Positions 27,523-35,694 of a stretch of 64,000 nucleotides of DNA are shown here, piece after piece (within the stretch, counting starts at the first letter, position 1; each line of letters begins with the position of its first letter). The stretch comes from Rhodococcus sp. KRD197. Its GTDB lineage: Bacteria > Actinomycetota > Actinomycetes > Mycobacteriales > Mycobacteriaceae. A model generated the notes under the pieces. That model had not been told where the DNA came from. It did not search any database and saw nothing but the letters and a program-made list of their open reading frames with translations. Position numbers and translations under genes: made by a program. The stretch spans positions 413,334 through 477,333 of the forward strand of contig NZ_JABFAO010000001.1 of NCBI RefSeq assembly GCF_017168235.1, written 5' to 3'.

Positions 27523-28716
27523 TCACTGCGATGCGTGCGACTCGGCCGGAAAGGCCAACTGATGGACCACCTCATATCTCTTTCCGCTGTTCTTCACCAT
27601 CGCGGTGATCAGAGCCGCGAAGGGCAGCGCCATGAAGGCACCCATAGGCCCCGCAACGGCGCCACCTGCTAGGGCGGCGCCAAAGGCCACCGCACCGTTG
27701 AGCTTCATGGTCTTGGCCGACAACCGCGGGCTGAGCAACATGTTCTCGACCCATTGGTACAGCAGCACCCAAACGAGCAGGATGATCGCTTCTGCAAGAC
27801 CCTGGACCGCCAGGACGGTGAGTATCGGGATGGCAGCGCCTATGTACGTCCCGATCGCGGGGATGAACTCGGAAACGAAGCCCATGAAGACCGCAAGCGG
27901 GAGGGCGAACGCCAGCGGCAGGCCCAGGATCAGCATGACGCAGAACCCGAACGAGGCGTTGATGACGGTCAGCAACAGTCGTGAATAGAAGTAGGCGCCC
28001 GTCTGCTGGATCGACACTTGCGACACCCAGGCGTAGATGTGCTGGCGATCGGGACGCATGCGAGAGAGCAGTGCCCGCTCGATCCGGGGGTAGTCCGCTG
28101 TGAAGTAGAAAGCGAACATCGCGACAACGGTCACGTCGAAAAATACACCGACACTCGAGGAAACGAGGCCGAGAAGGTTGTCGGACCAGCCACGCAGGGA
28201 CGCCTGCGTCACCACCGCGGCCTGGTTGCCTGTTTCTTCGCCGACGAGATCCTTCCCCAGCCATTGGCGGCTCAAGTCGTTCAGCTGATCGATCCAGCCG
28301 CTCCCGTTGGCTCGCACTTGATCGGCGAACTCCTCGATCGCTGGGATCAGAACCCACACCATCAAGATGAAGAACGCGACGGCGGAGACGTAGATGACGC
28401 CTACCGCAGCCCCACGCCTCCATCCCCAACGCGCATGTATCTGCTCGACTCCGGGAATCATCGCCGTCGCGAAGAACGAGCTCACCACGAGTAACCACAA
28501 CAGATCCCGCAGCTCCCGGGCGAGCAGCAACAGCAACACGGTGGCGAGGGAAACTGCCACGAGCTTCAAGAGCACGCTCCACACGAACTGATCCAGCCAG
28601 GCGGGCTTGGCTTTCGTCACCGAACGCGCGGTCTCCCGTGGCGGCATCTCCCCTTCATTTCCGTCCTGCGAAACACCGCCTGAACCAGCCGGTAGCCGTT
28701 GTTTCTCATCGCTCAT
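27523..28716 (-). CDS. AI-2E family transporter (PerM/TqsA-like)
   Basis: A 397-residue membrane protein. After a charged N-terminus of about 40 residues there are paired helices at 45-85, one near 95-118, an amphipathic middle section and four further helices between about 205 and 375, including LILGLPLAFALPLAVFMGFVSEFIPAIGTYIGAAIP, the family signature. Members export small molecules or act as ion antiporters; the substrate cannot be assigned. The ATG at 28716 gives a normal start, the frame being open to 28797. It lies next to hdeD, both on the minus strand, 218 bp apart. Confidence 0.88.
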   Translation of the reverse strand: MSDEKQRLPAGSGGVSQDGNEGEMPPRETARSVTKAKPAWLDQFVWSVLLKLVAVSLATVLLLLLARELRDLLWLLVVSSFFATAMIPGVEQIHARWGWRRGAAVGVIYVSAVAFFILMVWVLIPAIEEFADQVRANGSGWIDQLNDLSRQWLGKDLVGEETGNQAAVVTQASLRGWSDNLLGLVSSSVGVFFDVTVVAMFAFYFTADYPRIERALLSRMRPDRQHIYAWVSQVSIQQTGAYFYSRLLLTVINASFGFCVMLILGLPLAFALPLAVFMGFVSEFIPAIGTYIGAAIPILTVLAVQGLAEAIILLVWVLLYQWVENMLLSPRLSAKTMKLNGAVAFGAALAGGAVAGPMGAFMALPFAALITAMVKNSGKRYEVVHQLAFPAESHASQ

Positions 28717-28757
28717 GACGTTGGCTTCCTTGGATGGCGTGTCGCGCAGCGCTGCAT

Positions 28758-28782
28758 GCCGGCGCCTCGTTGAGGTGCCGGC
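28758..28782. terminator. Hairpin upstream of the AI-2E transporter gene
   Basis: GCCGGCGCCTC and GAGGTGCCGGC with a 3-nt loop and one G-T type mismatch. It lies between hdeD and the transporter gene on the minus strand, so it could terminate hdeD transcription or act in the transporter leader. Confidence 0.5.
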
Positions 28783-28934
28783 ACGCTCAGCGGCCAACGT
28801 CGTCGCCCCTCACCAACGAGACCGGTCCGGTCCGGAACTCGAGCGACCCGATGGGCCGACCTCCTATGGAGTTCAGGGTCGACATGCCTCACTGCGGCAA
28901 GTAGTCGGCGGGAGGCCTTCGCTGCTCTGGCATT

Positions 28935-29516
28935 TCAATGTTCGCTCGAATGGCCGAGGTGGCCTCGCTGCCCTGATTCCGACTCCGGTGACTGCACGAC
29001 CCGCCAGCGGCCGATGACCATCATCGTGATCCCGTCGACTATCGAGTAGACACCAAGCAGTGTCCCGAGCAGCACGTACGTGGCATCGAACAGGTTGAGC
29101 AGCACAACCAGGCCAAGGACCGTGGAGATCACCCCGGAGAGCACCAGGGGCACTCGGAGGAGTGGATCGTCGAAGGCGGCCATCAGGCGCATGATCCCGG
29201 CGGTAAGGAAGATGACACCGGCGAGGAGCGTGAGGGTCAGTGCGGCCGCCCCGGTGTTCCGTAGGAACAGCAACCCCAGGACGAGCACGAGGGCGCCACT
29301 CAAGGCGGCCGACCAGAATCCTCCCTTGCCAATGAGGAACAAGGCTGCGGCCAAGGCGATGAGGCCGTAGAACACCAGCATCCAGCCGAGGAACAGTACG
29401 GACACTTCCGTGGCGACCACAGCGTTGCCGAGGATCACCACGCCGACGATGAGGAGGAGCGCACCCAGGGCGAGATCCCACCCGGTTCGGCGCAATGCGA
29501 GTTGGGGCATGGACAT
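28935..29516 (-). CDS. HdeD family membrane protein
   Basis: A 193-residue protein with six membrane helices between 12 and 170, three repeats of the DUF308 unit (LLLIVGVVILGN, GALVLVLGLLFLRN, GVISTVLGLVVLLN). E. coli HdeD is linked to acid resistance; actinobacterial members are often found in stress regulons. The ATG at 29516 has GGAAAGGG about 8 nt upstream (a second ATG is 6 nt downstream). It is the last gene before attachment site 3. Confidence 0.88.
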   Translation of the reverse strand: MSMPQLALRRTGWDLALGALLLIVGVVILGNAVVATEVSVLFLGWMLVFYGLIALAAALFLIGKGGFWSAALSGALVLVLGLLFLRNTGAAALTLTLLAGVIFLTAGIMRLMAAFDDPLLRVPLVLSGVISTVLGLVVLLNLFDATYVLLGTLLGVYSIVDGITMMVIGRWRVVQSPESESGQRGHLGHSSEH

Positions 29517-29914
29517 TGTCAAACCCTTTCCAGTAAAGGGGCCGATCCCCTTGCACTCCGGGCGCTTGGCATGCCTTCTGCTCTTCGGCAGGGACAGAGT
29601 CAGTTCAGGCGGCCTGCTCGCCACGCGGCGCCGGTCTCAACGGCAAGGGACCCGGCCCGATGGTCAACACTCAGCTTTTGGCGGCGAGGTCATTGGCCTT
29701 GCCGCCAGCGAGAACCGCTTCGAGTGAACTCCTTAGTGGTCCTGTGACGGACCGTAGCCGGGAATCTCTTTTCCTCTTCGACGCTACGAAGTGCAGTGAC
29801 GTACAAATAGGGGCAAAAGTCCCACCGAGAGCTCGGTAGGTCCCACGGTTGGTGGACTTTCGGTGCGCGGCAACGGCGAAACCCGCGCGCTACAACATCA
29901 TCCGCAACCAATCA
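29517..29914. other. Island right edge without a recognisable gene
   Basis: About 400 bp upstream of hdeD and before attachment site 3. Apart from a DosR-like motif at 29810-29823 I see no coding region; short frames on either strand are not protein-like. It may contain the hdeD promoter. Confidence 0.5.
29810..29823 (-). promoter_or_regulatory. DosR-like motif
   Basis: On the minus strand GGGACTTTTGCCCC matches 12 of 14 positions of the hypoxia-regulator DosR motif as I recall it (GGGACTWWAGTCCC). It points toward hdeD, about 290 bp away. HdeD-type genes are sometimes in such regulons; this is suggestive only. Confidence 0.3.
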
Positions 29915-29959
29915 GACTGTTAATCGTCCGATTGCCGGTTCGAGTCCAGTCGAGGGAGC
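29915..29959 (+). repeat. tRNA-Asn 3' fragment, putative attachment site 3
   Basis: 39 of 45 bases match tRNA-Asn 14195-14239. The similarity continues past the tRNA end: CCCTCTGATCTGCGAT at 29970-29985 resembles CCCTCTGACCTGCGAT at 14249-14264. This should be the right border of the island and the older, original tRNA-downstream sequence. Confidence 0.78.
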
Positions 29960-29964
29960 ACAAC

Positions 29965-30003
29965 GAGACCCTCTGATCTGCGATTACTGCAGTTCAGGGT
30001 CTC
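29965..30003. terminator. Hairpin after attachment site 3
   Basis: GAGACCCT at 29965-29972 pairs with AGGGTCTC at 29996-30003, followed by TTGTG. It is the counterpart of the hairpin after tRNA-Asn and also lies just after the end of the minus-strand methyltransferase gene. Confidence 0.6.
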
Positions 30004-30014
30004 TTGTGTACGTC

Positions 30015-31133
30015 TCAGCGTGGAGCCAGCCGCCACAACGAGGTCGTCTCGCGTGATCGCGCGGCGTGGAAGAGGTCGTCGGAGTCGCGGGCACGGGCAT
30101 GCGTCGGCGATGTGTCCGTTCGGCCGAGAACCTCGAGGCCCGCGCGGTCGATCGAGTCGAGTAGATCCTCTCGCGTGGCGAGCCCGAGGAGTTCAGCCAG
30201 ATCGGAGATCACCAACCAGGCCTCGCCGCCGGGTTCGAGGTGTTTGCTGAGCCGATCGAGGAAGGCTCGCAGCATGCGGCTTCCTGGGTCGTAGATGGCG
30301 TGTTCGATACCCGAGGTCGGCTTGGTGGGAATCCACGGCGGATTGCACACCACCAGCGAAGCGCGTCCGGCAGGAAAGATGTCCGTGAGCTGCACGTCGA
30401 CCCGGTCGGCGAAACCCAAGCGCTCGAGATTTGCGGTGGCGCACGCAACCGCCCGAGGGTCACGGTCCGTCGCGACGACGTGGGAGACACCGCGCTGCGC
30501 GAGGATGGCAGCCAGAACCCCTGTGCCGGTACCGATGTCGAACGCGGTGGTGATTCCCGTGGGAAGAGGAGCGTCGGCGACGAGTTGCACGTACTCGCCA
30601 CGCAGCGGCGAGAAGACACCGAAATGCGGTTCGATGCTGGCGCCCAGGGCGGGAATGTGAACACCTTTGCGTCGCCATTCGTGAGCGCCGATGAGACTGA
30701 GCAGCTCTCGAAGCGACAGCAGTGACGGCATGGAGGTCTCGCCGTAGACCTCGGTGGCCGCGAGTCGGACGTCGGGTGCTCGGCCGTAATCCAGAACGTG
30801 GTTCGCATCGAGTTCGACGAGCAGCATCCCGAGGGTGCGCGCTCGCCGGGCCTGATCCTGGCGGTGCAGGTGAAAGTCCTCTGCAGGAGAGTCCGACGGC
30901 CGGCGCACCTTCGGCTGAGCTCGCCGGGTCAGCGCGGTCAACAGTTGGCGTGCATTGTTGAAATCACCCCGCCACAGCAAGTACTCACCGGTCGACGCGC
31001 GCTTGTAGGCGACGTCGGCGGTGATGTCGTCACCGACGATATGAATGGTTTTCGGAGCCGGAGCGTTGTTCTCCGAACGCCACAGCGCCGAGCGTTCCTG
31101 GCCGTTCTCGGCCCACTTGACAGTCGTGCCCAT
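30015..31133 (-). CDS. Class I SAM-dependent methyltransferase (HemK/RlmG-like)
   Basis: A 372-residue methyltransferase. The SAM site is TAFDIGTGTGVLAAIL (about 197-212) followed by VVATDRDPRAVACA, and the catalytic NPPW motif (VVCNPPWIP) at about 260-268 is that of N6-adenine/N2-guanine or glutamine-N5 methyltransferases. The N-terminal 180 residues form an extra domain, as in rRNA guanine methyltransferases. Substrate is probably rRNA or a protein glutamine. The ATG at 31133 has GGGAAGAG just upstream. It is the first gene outside the island on the right. Confidence 0.85.
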   Translation of the reverse strand: MGTTVKWAENGQERSALWRSENNAPAPKTIHIVGDDITADVAYKRASTGEYLLWRGDFNNARQLLTALTRRAQPKVRRPSDSPAEDFHLHRQDQARRARTLGMLLVELDANHVLDYGRAPDVRLAATEVYGETSMPSLLSLRELLSLIGAHEWRRKGVHIPALGASIEPHFGVFSPLRGEYVQLVADAPLPTGITTAFDIGTGTGVLAAILAQRGVSHVVATDRDPRAVACATANLERLGFADRVDVQLTDIFPAGRASLVVCNPPWIPTKPTSGIEHAIYDPGSRMLRAFLDRLSKHLEPGGEAWLVISDLAELLGLATREDLLDSIDRAGLEVLGRTDTSPTHARARDSDDLFHAARSRETTSLWRLAPR

Positions 31134-31368
31134 CAGCTCTTCCCAGGTTCTCTTTCGGTTTGCTCCAGCACGACGTGTCTTCGGAAGAAGGGCCCTTGCA
31201 GGCGTCCCTTCGCTTCGAATCAGTCAACCACAATCAACGAGTTCGGCCTGCGTTTGTGCAGTTCAGGCCCGTGATCGCCATCGAATGTGCTTGCGAAGGG
31301 TGTCAACCAGCGACATTCGGGGCACACTGGAACTTCGTTCCCGATCCGCTCTACGAACAGGACACTGC

Positions 31369-31935
31369 ATGCGTTTGATCACCCGGGCCGCTTTCGTCAC
31401 CGCGGCGTCGATTCCGCTCGTTCTCGCAACCGCGGGCCCCGCGTCCGCCGCCGAGGCAACCGACGTCTCGTACGCATTCGATCTCGAGGGCCGGGCGCTC
31501 ACCAACACCATCACCAACAACTCCGGCGGCGCATTGACGTGCACGACGACCGTTGCCCTCGCACCCGGTGGGGAGTTGCCACCTATCGAAGAGCTCAGTG
31601 ACCAGACCCTTGCCGACCGCGGCGAGATACAGCCAGGCGTGAGCACGCAGACGCTGACGGACTTGCCCGACGGCACCTACGTCGCGTTGGCGACCTGCGT
31701 CGGGGTGGATCCGGGTTCGGCGCTGTGGGTCTCGAACTACCCCAACGTAGGCGAGGTGCTGGAACTCTTCCCGAACGAGTCCTTCGCCGTCGAGCAGGCA
31801 TCGCCGGTCATCGTCGTGCCAGGTCAGGACGAGGCCGCGGTCGACGAGACCGCCACCGGCTTCGCTGCCCTGCCGACTGTGGACGAGCTCCTGTCGGATC
31901 TGCTGCGGCTACTGAACACCGGAAGCGCAAACTGA
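31369..31935 (+). CDS. Secreted protein of unknown function
   Basis: A 188-residue protein with a signal peptide (1-27) ending ASAAEA, then a beta-rich region of about 110 residues with two cysteines (ALTCTTT and ATCVGVD) that could form a disulfide, and an acidic tail with an LLSDLLRLL helix. The ATG at 31369 has AGGAC about 6 nt upstream. Its last 27 bp overlap the 3' end of the convergent ATPase gene. I do not recognise a family. Confidence 0.75.
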   Translation: MRLITRAAFVTAASIPLVLATAGPASAAEATDVSYAFDLEGRALTNTITNNSGGALTCTTTVALAPGGELPPIEELSDQTLADRGEIQPGVSTQTLTDLPDGTYVALATCVGVDPGSALWVSNYPNVGEVLELFPNESFAVEQASPVIVVPGQDEAAVDETATGFAALPTVDELLSDLLRLLNTGSAN

Positions 31936-32721
31936 GTCGACCCGCAGATCGGTGACCGGCCCGGGCTCGAATCGTACGAACAGACGCCCACTTGTTTCGT
32001 CGGTGGAGACCCGGGCCCTCACGTCGTAGACGTTTGCGATCAGTTCCTCGGTCAACACGTCCGTCGGCCGCCCAGCTGCGACCACTCGGCCCTGCTTCAT
32101 CACCAGCAGTTGATCGCAGAACATCGCCGCGAGATTGAGATCGTGCAGCGCGACGACGCTCGTGATGGGTAGTCGCGCCACCAGCGCGAGAATTTCGAGC
32201 TGGTGGTGAATATCGAGGTGGTTGGTCGGCTCGTCGAGGAGTAACTCGCGTGGCTCCTGAGCCAGCGCTCGGGCTATCTGCACACGCTGGCGTTCACCGC
32301 CGGAGAGCATGTGCCACTTGCGCTCCGCCTTCGTCGACAACCCCGTGTGCGCAAGAGCCGCATCGACGGCCGAGGCATCGCGCGTCGGGTCGCCGCCGAA
32401 GGTGCCGCGGTGAGGAATGCGGCCGAGTCGTACGATGTCGTGCACGCTGATGTCGATATCGGTATCGGCGTGCTGGCTGACCACAGCGACGGCGCGGGCG
32501 ATGTCTCGTCTTCGCAGGGAGGTCAGGTCCTCCCCGTCCAGGGACACCATCCCGGACGTGGGTTTCACAGCGCCGCACATCAGATGTAGCAGCGAGGATT
32601 TGCCGGAGCCGTTGGGTCCGAGTAGGCCGACCATGTCGCCAGGACGAGGGTCGAGGGTGACACCGTCGACCACGAGTGAACCGCCGCGGTTCCACCGAAC
32701 AGTGTTCGCGCTCAACGTCAT
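31909..32721 (-). CDS. Iron/siderophore ABC transporter ATP-binding protein
   Basis: A 270-residue FecE/FhuC-type ATPase. Walker A GPNGSGKS is at about 35-42, the Q loop at VVSQHAD, signature LSGGERQRVQIARAL at about 137-151, Walker B ELLLDEPTNHLD and the H loop ALHDLNLA. It energises uptake by the preceding permease on the cytoplasmic side. The ATG at 32721 overlaps the permease stop (ATGA). With the permease and binding-protein genes it forms a three-gene operon. Confidence 0.92.
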   Translation of the reverse strand: MTLSANTVRWNRGGSLVVDGVTLDPRPGDMVGLLGPNGSGKSSLLHLMCGAVKPTSGMVSLDGEDLTSLRRRDIARAVAVVSQHADTDIDISVHDIVRLGRIPHRGTFGGDPTRDASAVDAALAHTGLSTKAERKWHMLSGGERQRVQIARALAQEPRELLLDEPTNHLDIHHQLEILALVARLPITSVVALHDLNLAAMFCDQLLVMKQGRVVAAGRPTDVLTEELIANVYDVRARVSTDETSGRLFVRFEPGPVTDLRVDSVCASGVQ

Positions 32722-33704
32722 CGGACGTTCCTCCTGCGTGCCATGATCACGATGAACGCCGGAACACCGACCAGTGCCGTTCCGACACCGACCGGTAGCG
32801 GCGTCGGTGCGAACGCGACGCGGGACACCGCATCGACCCACACCATGAAGATCGCTCCGATGATCGCTGTCGTCGGAATGAGTCGACTGTGCCTCGATCC
32901 GACCAGGAAGCGTGCGGCGTGGGGGAGTACCAGCCCGACGAAACCGATTGCGCCCGCGACACTGACCAGCGTCGCTGTGATCAGTGCCGTGATCATCAGT
33001 AGCGCTATGCGCACCTTGCGGACATCGATTCCGAGCGAGGAGGCGACATCGCTCCCGAACGAAAAGGAGTCGAGCACGAAGGCGTAGTGGAAGCAGACAA
33101 GAGCACCGATTCCGACGACGGTTGCACACAGCATCACGTCGTCCCATCGAACGCCTTCGAGCGAGCCGAGAAGCCAGAACATCACGCCTCGGGTCTCGTC
33201 GGAATCTGCGAAGGCGAAGATGACGAACGAGGTCAGCGCCGAAAACAACTGTGTGCTGGCGACACCGGCCAGAATGACCCGGTCGTTGGTGCCGCCGGAC
33301 AGGTGCGCCAGCAGTAGCACAAGCCCGAAGGCGACGAGAGCTCCGATGAATGCGCCGCCGGACAGACCCAGCGCTGCGCCGCCGACGCCCAGAACGCCGA
33401 CCACGACGGCGCCCGTCGATGCGCCGGACGAGATTCCGAGCACGAACGGGTCGGCCAACGGGTTTCGCAGTAGTGATTGCATGATCGCTCCGCAAATTCC
33501 GAGCCCCACGCCGCAGGTCGCGGCCACCAGCGCCCGAGGGAGTCGTTCCTGCCACACGATGGCGTCCTTGGACACCCGAACCGGGATGTCTGCCAACCCA
33601 AGGTGGTTGAGCACGATGTCGCGCACGTTGACGAGTGAGATGTCGGCCGGCCCGAGTGTCATCGCCACGAGCACCGAGACGACGAGAGCCGCGCATCCGG
33701 CCAC
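32718..33704 (-). CDS. Iron/siderophore ABC transporter permease (FecCD family)
   Basis: A 328-residue membrane protein with about nine or ten helices and the family motifs RLPRALVAATCGVGLGICGAIMQ, NPLADPFVLGISSGA and GFVGLVLPHAARFLVG. It should form a homodimeric channel for a ferric siderophore, haem or cobalamin. The GTG at 33704 is the first standard start; upstream the frame stays open and protein-like (RARWVRGTVLT) up to the stop of the binding-protein gene without any ATG, GTG or TTG, so translation might begin at CTG 33788 overlapping that stop. Confidence 0.9.
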   Translation of the reverse strand: MAGCAALVVSVLVAMTLGPADISLVNVRDIVLNHLGLADIPVRVSKDAIVWQERLPRALVAATCGVGLGICGAIMQSLLRNPLADPFVLGISSGASTGAVVVGVLGVGGAALGLSGGAFIGALVAFGLVLLLAHLSGGTNDRVILAGVASTQLFSALTSFVIFAFADSDETRGVMFWLLGSLEGVRWDDVMLCATVVGIGALVCFHYAFVLDSFSFGSDVASSLGIDVRKVRIALLMITALITATLVSVAGAIGFVGLVLPHAARFLVGSRHSRLIPTTAIIGAIFMVWVDAVSRVAFAPTPLPVGVGTALVGVPAFIVIMARRRNVR

Positions 33705-33784
33705 CGTCAGTACGGTTCCCCGTACCCAGCGCGCTCTCTCGTTCGTGGCGTGAAGTGGGCGCTCCTCGCCGACGATGGTGCCCG

Positions 33785-34831
33785 TCAGGAGATCGGACCC
33801 ATCTCGCGGAGAGCGTCGGACAGCTTTTCGACGCCATCGACCGACCGGATCGACGGGTTCATCTCGGCGCCGTGCAGTGCGATGTATCGCTTTTCCCGAA
33901 CTGCGGCCATCGTGCTGGTGACGGGGTCGGATTCGAGGAACGCGATCTTGTCCGCCAGAAGGTCGCCGGGGAACCTGTTGCGGGCCAGATCGCCCAGCAC
34001 GAGGACGTCCGGGTCACGATCGACGAGGGTTTCCCAGCCGACTGCCGGCCAGTCTTCGACGGTGTCGGAGAAGACGTTGGTGGCGCCGACGGTGGTCGCG
34101 AGCAGGTTGGCGGATCCGAGTCCGCCTGCCACATAAGGGCTCTTGGTATCGGCGAACCAGAATGCCATCGATACATCCGAGTTTTCGAGATCGGCAGTGG
34201 CCGAATCCATTCGAGCCTTCAGTTCTTCGACGAACTCCGCGCCCCGGTCGTTGACGTCGAAGATCGCGGCGAGCTCGATGATCTCCCGGTACAGCTCGTC
34301 CATGGTCAGCGCGGTGGTGCGCTTGTTTCCACCGTTGACACTGACCCCGTTGTCGCAGTCGGTGGGGGAGAGGTAGCTACCGGTTCCGGTCTCGGCGAAC
34401 CGGGCACGCTCTGCTACACCACCCTGCTTGAAATGCCGACCGAACGATGCCGTGACGAAGTCCGGGTCGCTGCCCAGCACGACCTCGTAGGTGGGTGCGT
34501 TGTCGGCCAGGCGCGGCACCGTCTGGTTGGCGTCGGCGAGATTCTCGCGTACCGGATCCGTCCATGACGCGCTACCGATAAGCCTGTCCTCGAGTCCCAG
34601 TGACAGCAGAATCTCGGTGGAGTTCTGATCGAGGGACACCACGCGCTGAGGTGGGGCATCGACTGTGACCGACTCGCCACAGTTGTCGATCGTGAGCGGG
34701 TAGGTTGTGCCGCCGTCGGTGGTGGCCACCACCTCGTCGGTGACGGTCTCGGATGCACCGCAGGCCACGAGTGAGGCGGTTGTGACGGCAGTGAGAGCAA
34801 TCAGTGCTGCTCGATTGCGAGTACGACGCAC
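33785..34831 (-). CDS. Iron/siderophore ABC transporter substrate-binding lipoprotein
   Basis: A 348-residue class III binding protein. Signal peptide and lipobox SLVAC give a lipidated Cys at 24; the mature part has VDAPPQRVVSLDQNSTEILLSLGL, the usual periplasmic-binding-protein type II start, and GWETLVDRDPDVLVLGD in the second lobe. It captures the ligand outside and delivers it to the permease. The GTG at 34831 follows AAGAAGGA; the frame is open to 34876. A partial IdeR-like box lies 74 bp upstream. The ligand is not certain. Confidence 0.9.
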   Translation of the reverse strand: MRRTRNRAALIALTAVTTASLVACGASETVTDEVVATTDGGTTYPLTIDNCGESVTVDAPPQRVVSLDQNSTEILLSLGLEDRLIGSASWTDPVRENLADANQTVPRLADNAPTYEVVLGSDPDFVTASFGRHFKQGGVAERARFAETGTGSYLSPTDCDNGVSVNGGNKRTTALTMDELYREIIELAAIFDVNDRGAEFVEELKARMDSATADLENSDVSMAFWFADTKSPYVAGGLGSANLLATTVGATNVFSDTVEDWPAVGWETLVDRDPDVLVLGDLARNRFPGDLLADKIAFLESDPVTSTMAAVREKRYIALHGAEMNPSIRSVDGVEKLSDALREMGPIS

Positions 34832-34904
34832 GGAGGTGTCCTTCTTCGAAAGCGGATGGAGAGCAAGCCTGCGCACGGAGGCGCAAAGACGTGAATCGTA
34901 ACTC

Positions 34905-34919
34905 AGTGCAGGCTTACCT
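34905..34919 (-). promoter_or_regulatory. Partial IdeR/DtxR-like iron box
   Basis: On the minus strand AGGTAAGCCTGCACT agrees with about 11 of 15 positions of the IdeR core AGGTTAGGCTAACCT, with a strong left half and weak right half. It lies upstream of the iron-type transporter operon, where such a site is expected. Confidence 0.35.
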
Positions 34920-34945
34920 ACTAAATCACGTGCTGCATCAGAGTC

Positions 34946-34975
34946 TTGACATGCAAGCGTGTGCTTGCCTATGGT
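34946..34975 (+). promoter_or_regulatory. Promoter with embedded operator for the ArsR-VOC operon
   Basis: TTGACA (34946-34951), 18 nt, TATGGT (34970-34975). The spacer contains the perfect inverted repeat GCAAGC-GTGT-GCTTGC (34953-34968), placed where a bound repressor would block RNA polymerase. The ArsR start codon at 34984 is 8 nt after the -10, so the message is probably leaderless. Confidence 0.6.
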
Positions 34976-34983
34976 TGAAAACC

Positions 34984-35292
34984 ATGGCAGAGCAACCTGG
35001 GGCTGCCGAACTGTTCAAGGCGTTGTCGGATCCGACCCGTCGGGTGATTCTGGACGAGTTGGTCGAGCGAGACGAGCAGACATTGTTCGAACTCTGCTCC
35101 CGGCTCGCTACCAAACACGGCTTGTCATCCTCGCGGCAAGCGGTGTCGCAGCATCTGGACGTGCTCGAGGCCGCAGGGCTCGTCCGCGCAGAACGCAGGG
35201 GGCGCTACAAGTTTCACTTCATCGACACCGGACCACTGGCTCGCATCGTCGAGCGGTGGCCGACACCGGACTCGGGCAAGGAGCACCCATGA
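34984..35292 (+). CDS. ArsR-family transcriptional regulator
   Basis: A 102-residue winged-helix regulator: LFKALSDPTRRVILDELVE begins the fold and SSSRQAVSQHLDVLEAAGLV is the DNA-reading helix pair; RRGRYKFHFI forms the wing. There are no cysteine or histidine metal sites of the usual kinds, so it belongs to the non-metal ArsR group often paired with VOC or SRPBCC proteins. The start ATG 34984 gives the family N-terminus. Its stop overlaps the next start (ATGA). Autoregulation through the palindrome in its promoter is likely. Confidence 0.88.
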   Translation: MAEQPGAAELFKALSDPTRRVILDELVERDEQTLFELCSRLATKHGLSSSRQAVSQHLDVLEAAGLVRAERRGRYKFHFIDTGPLARIVERWPTPDSGKEHP

Positions 35293-35678
35293 AGATCTAC
35301 ATCACCAGCCTGTTCGTCGACGACCAGGACAAAGCCCTCGACTTCTACACGAGTGTCCTAGGGTTCGTGAAGAAGCACGAAATTCCGCTGGGCGAACACA
35401 AGTGGCTCACCCTCGTGAGTCCGGGAAACGAGGACGGGCCCGAGCTCGGACTCGAGCCCGCCGAGCATCCTGCCGTCAAGCCGTTCCGTGACGCCCTGAT
35501 GGCCGACGGCATACCGGCCACATCCTTTGCAGTCGACGATGTGAAGACCGAATACGAACGCCTGGTGGGCCGCGGCGTCGTATTCACTCAGAAGCCGACG
35601 GACATGGGCCCGGTATCGGTCGCGACCTTCGACGACACCTGCGGAAACCTGATTCAAATCTCCAGCTACTCGGGCTGA
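35289..35678 (+). CDS. VOC family (glyoxalase-like) protein
   Basis: A 129-residue vicinal-oxygen-chelate protein: paired beta-alpha-beta-beta-beta units, with VDDQDKALDFYTSVLGF at the start and FDDTCGNLIQISSY at the end. Members include glyoxalase I, dioxygenases and resistance proteins; the His/Glu metal set seems only partly present, so an enzymatic role is not certain. Co-translated with the ArsR regulator, which probably responds to the compound this protein handles. Confidence 0.85.
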   Translation: MKIYITSLFVDDQDKALDFYTSVLGFVKKHEIPLGEHKWLTLVSPGNEDGPELGLEPAEHPAVKPFRDALMADGIPATSFAVDDVKTEYERLVGRGVVFTQKPTDMGPVSVATFDDTCGNLIQISSYSG

Positions 35679-35694
35679 GCGAGCTCGAGCAGAG

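Noticed and set aside
29690..29911. A small minus-strand gene behind the DosR-like motif
   Set aside because: The 73-codon frame has no ribosome-binding site, no recognisable domain and an atypical Arg/Ser-rich composition.
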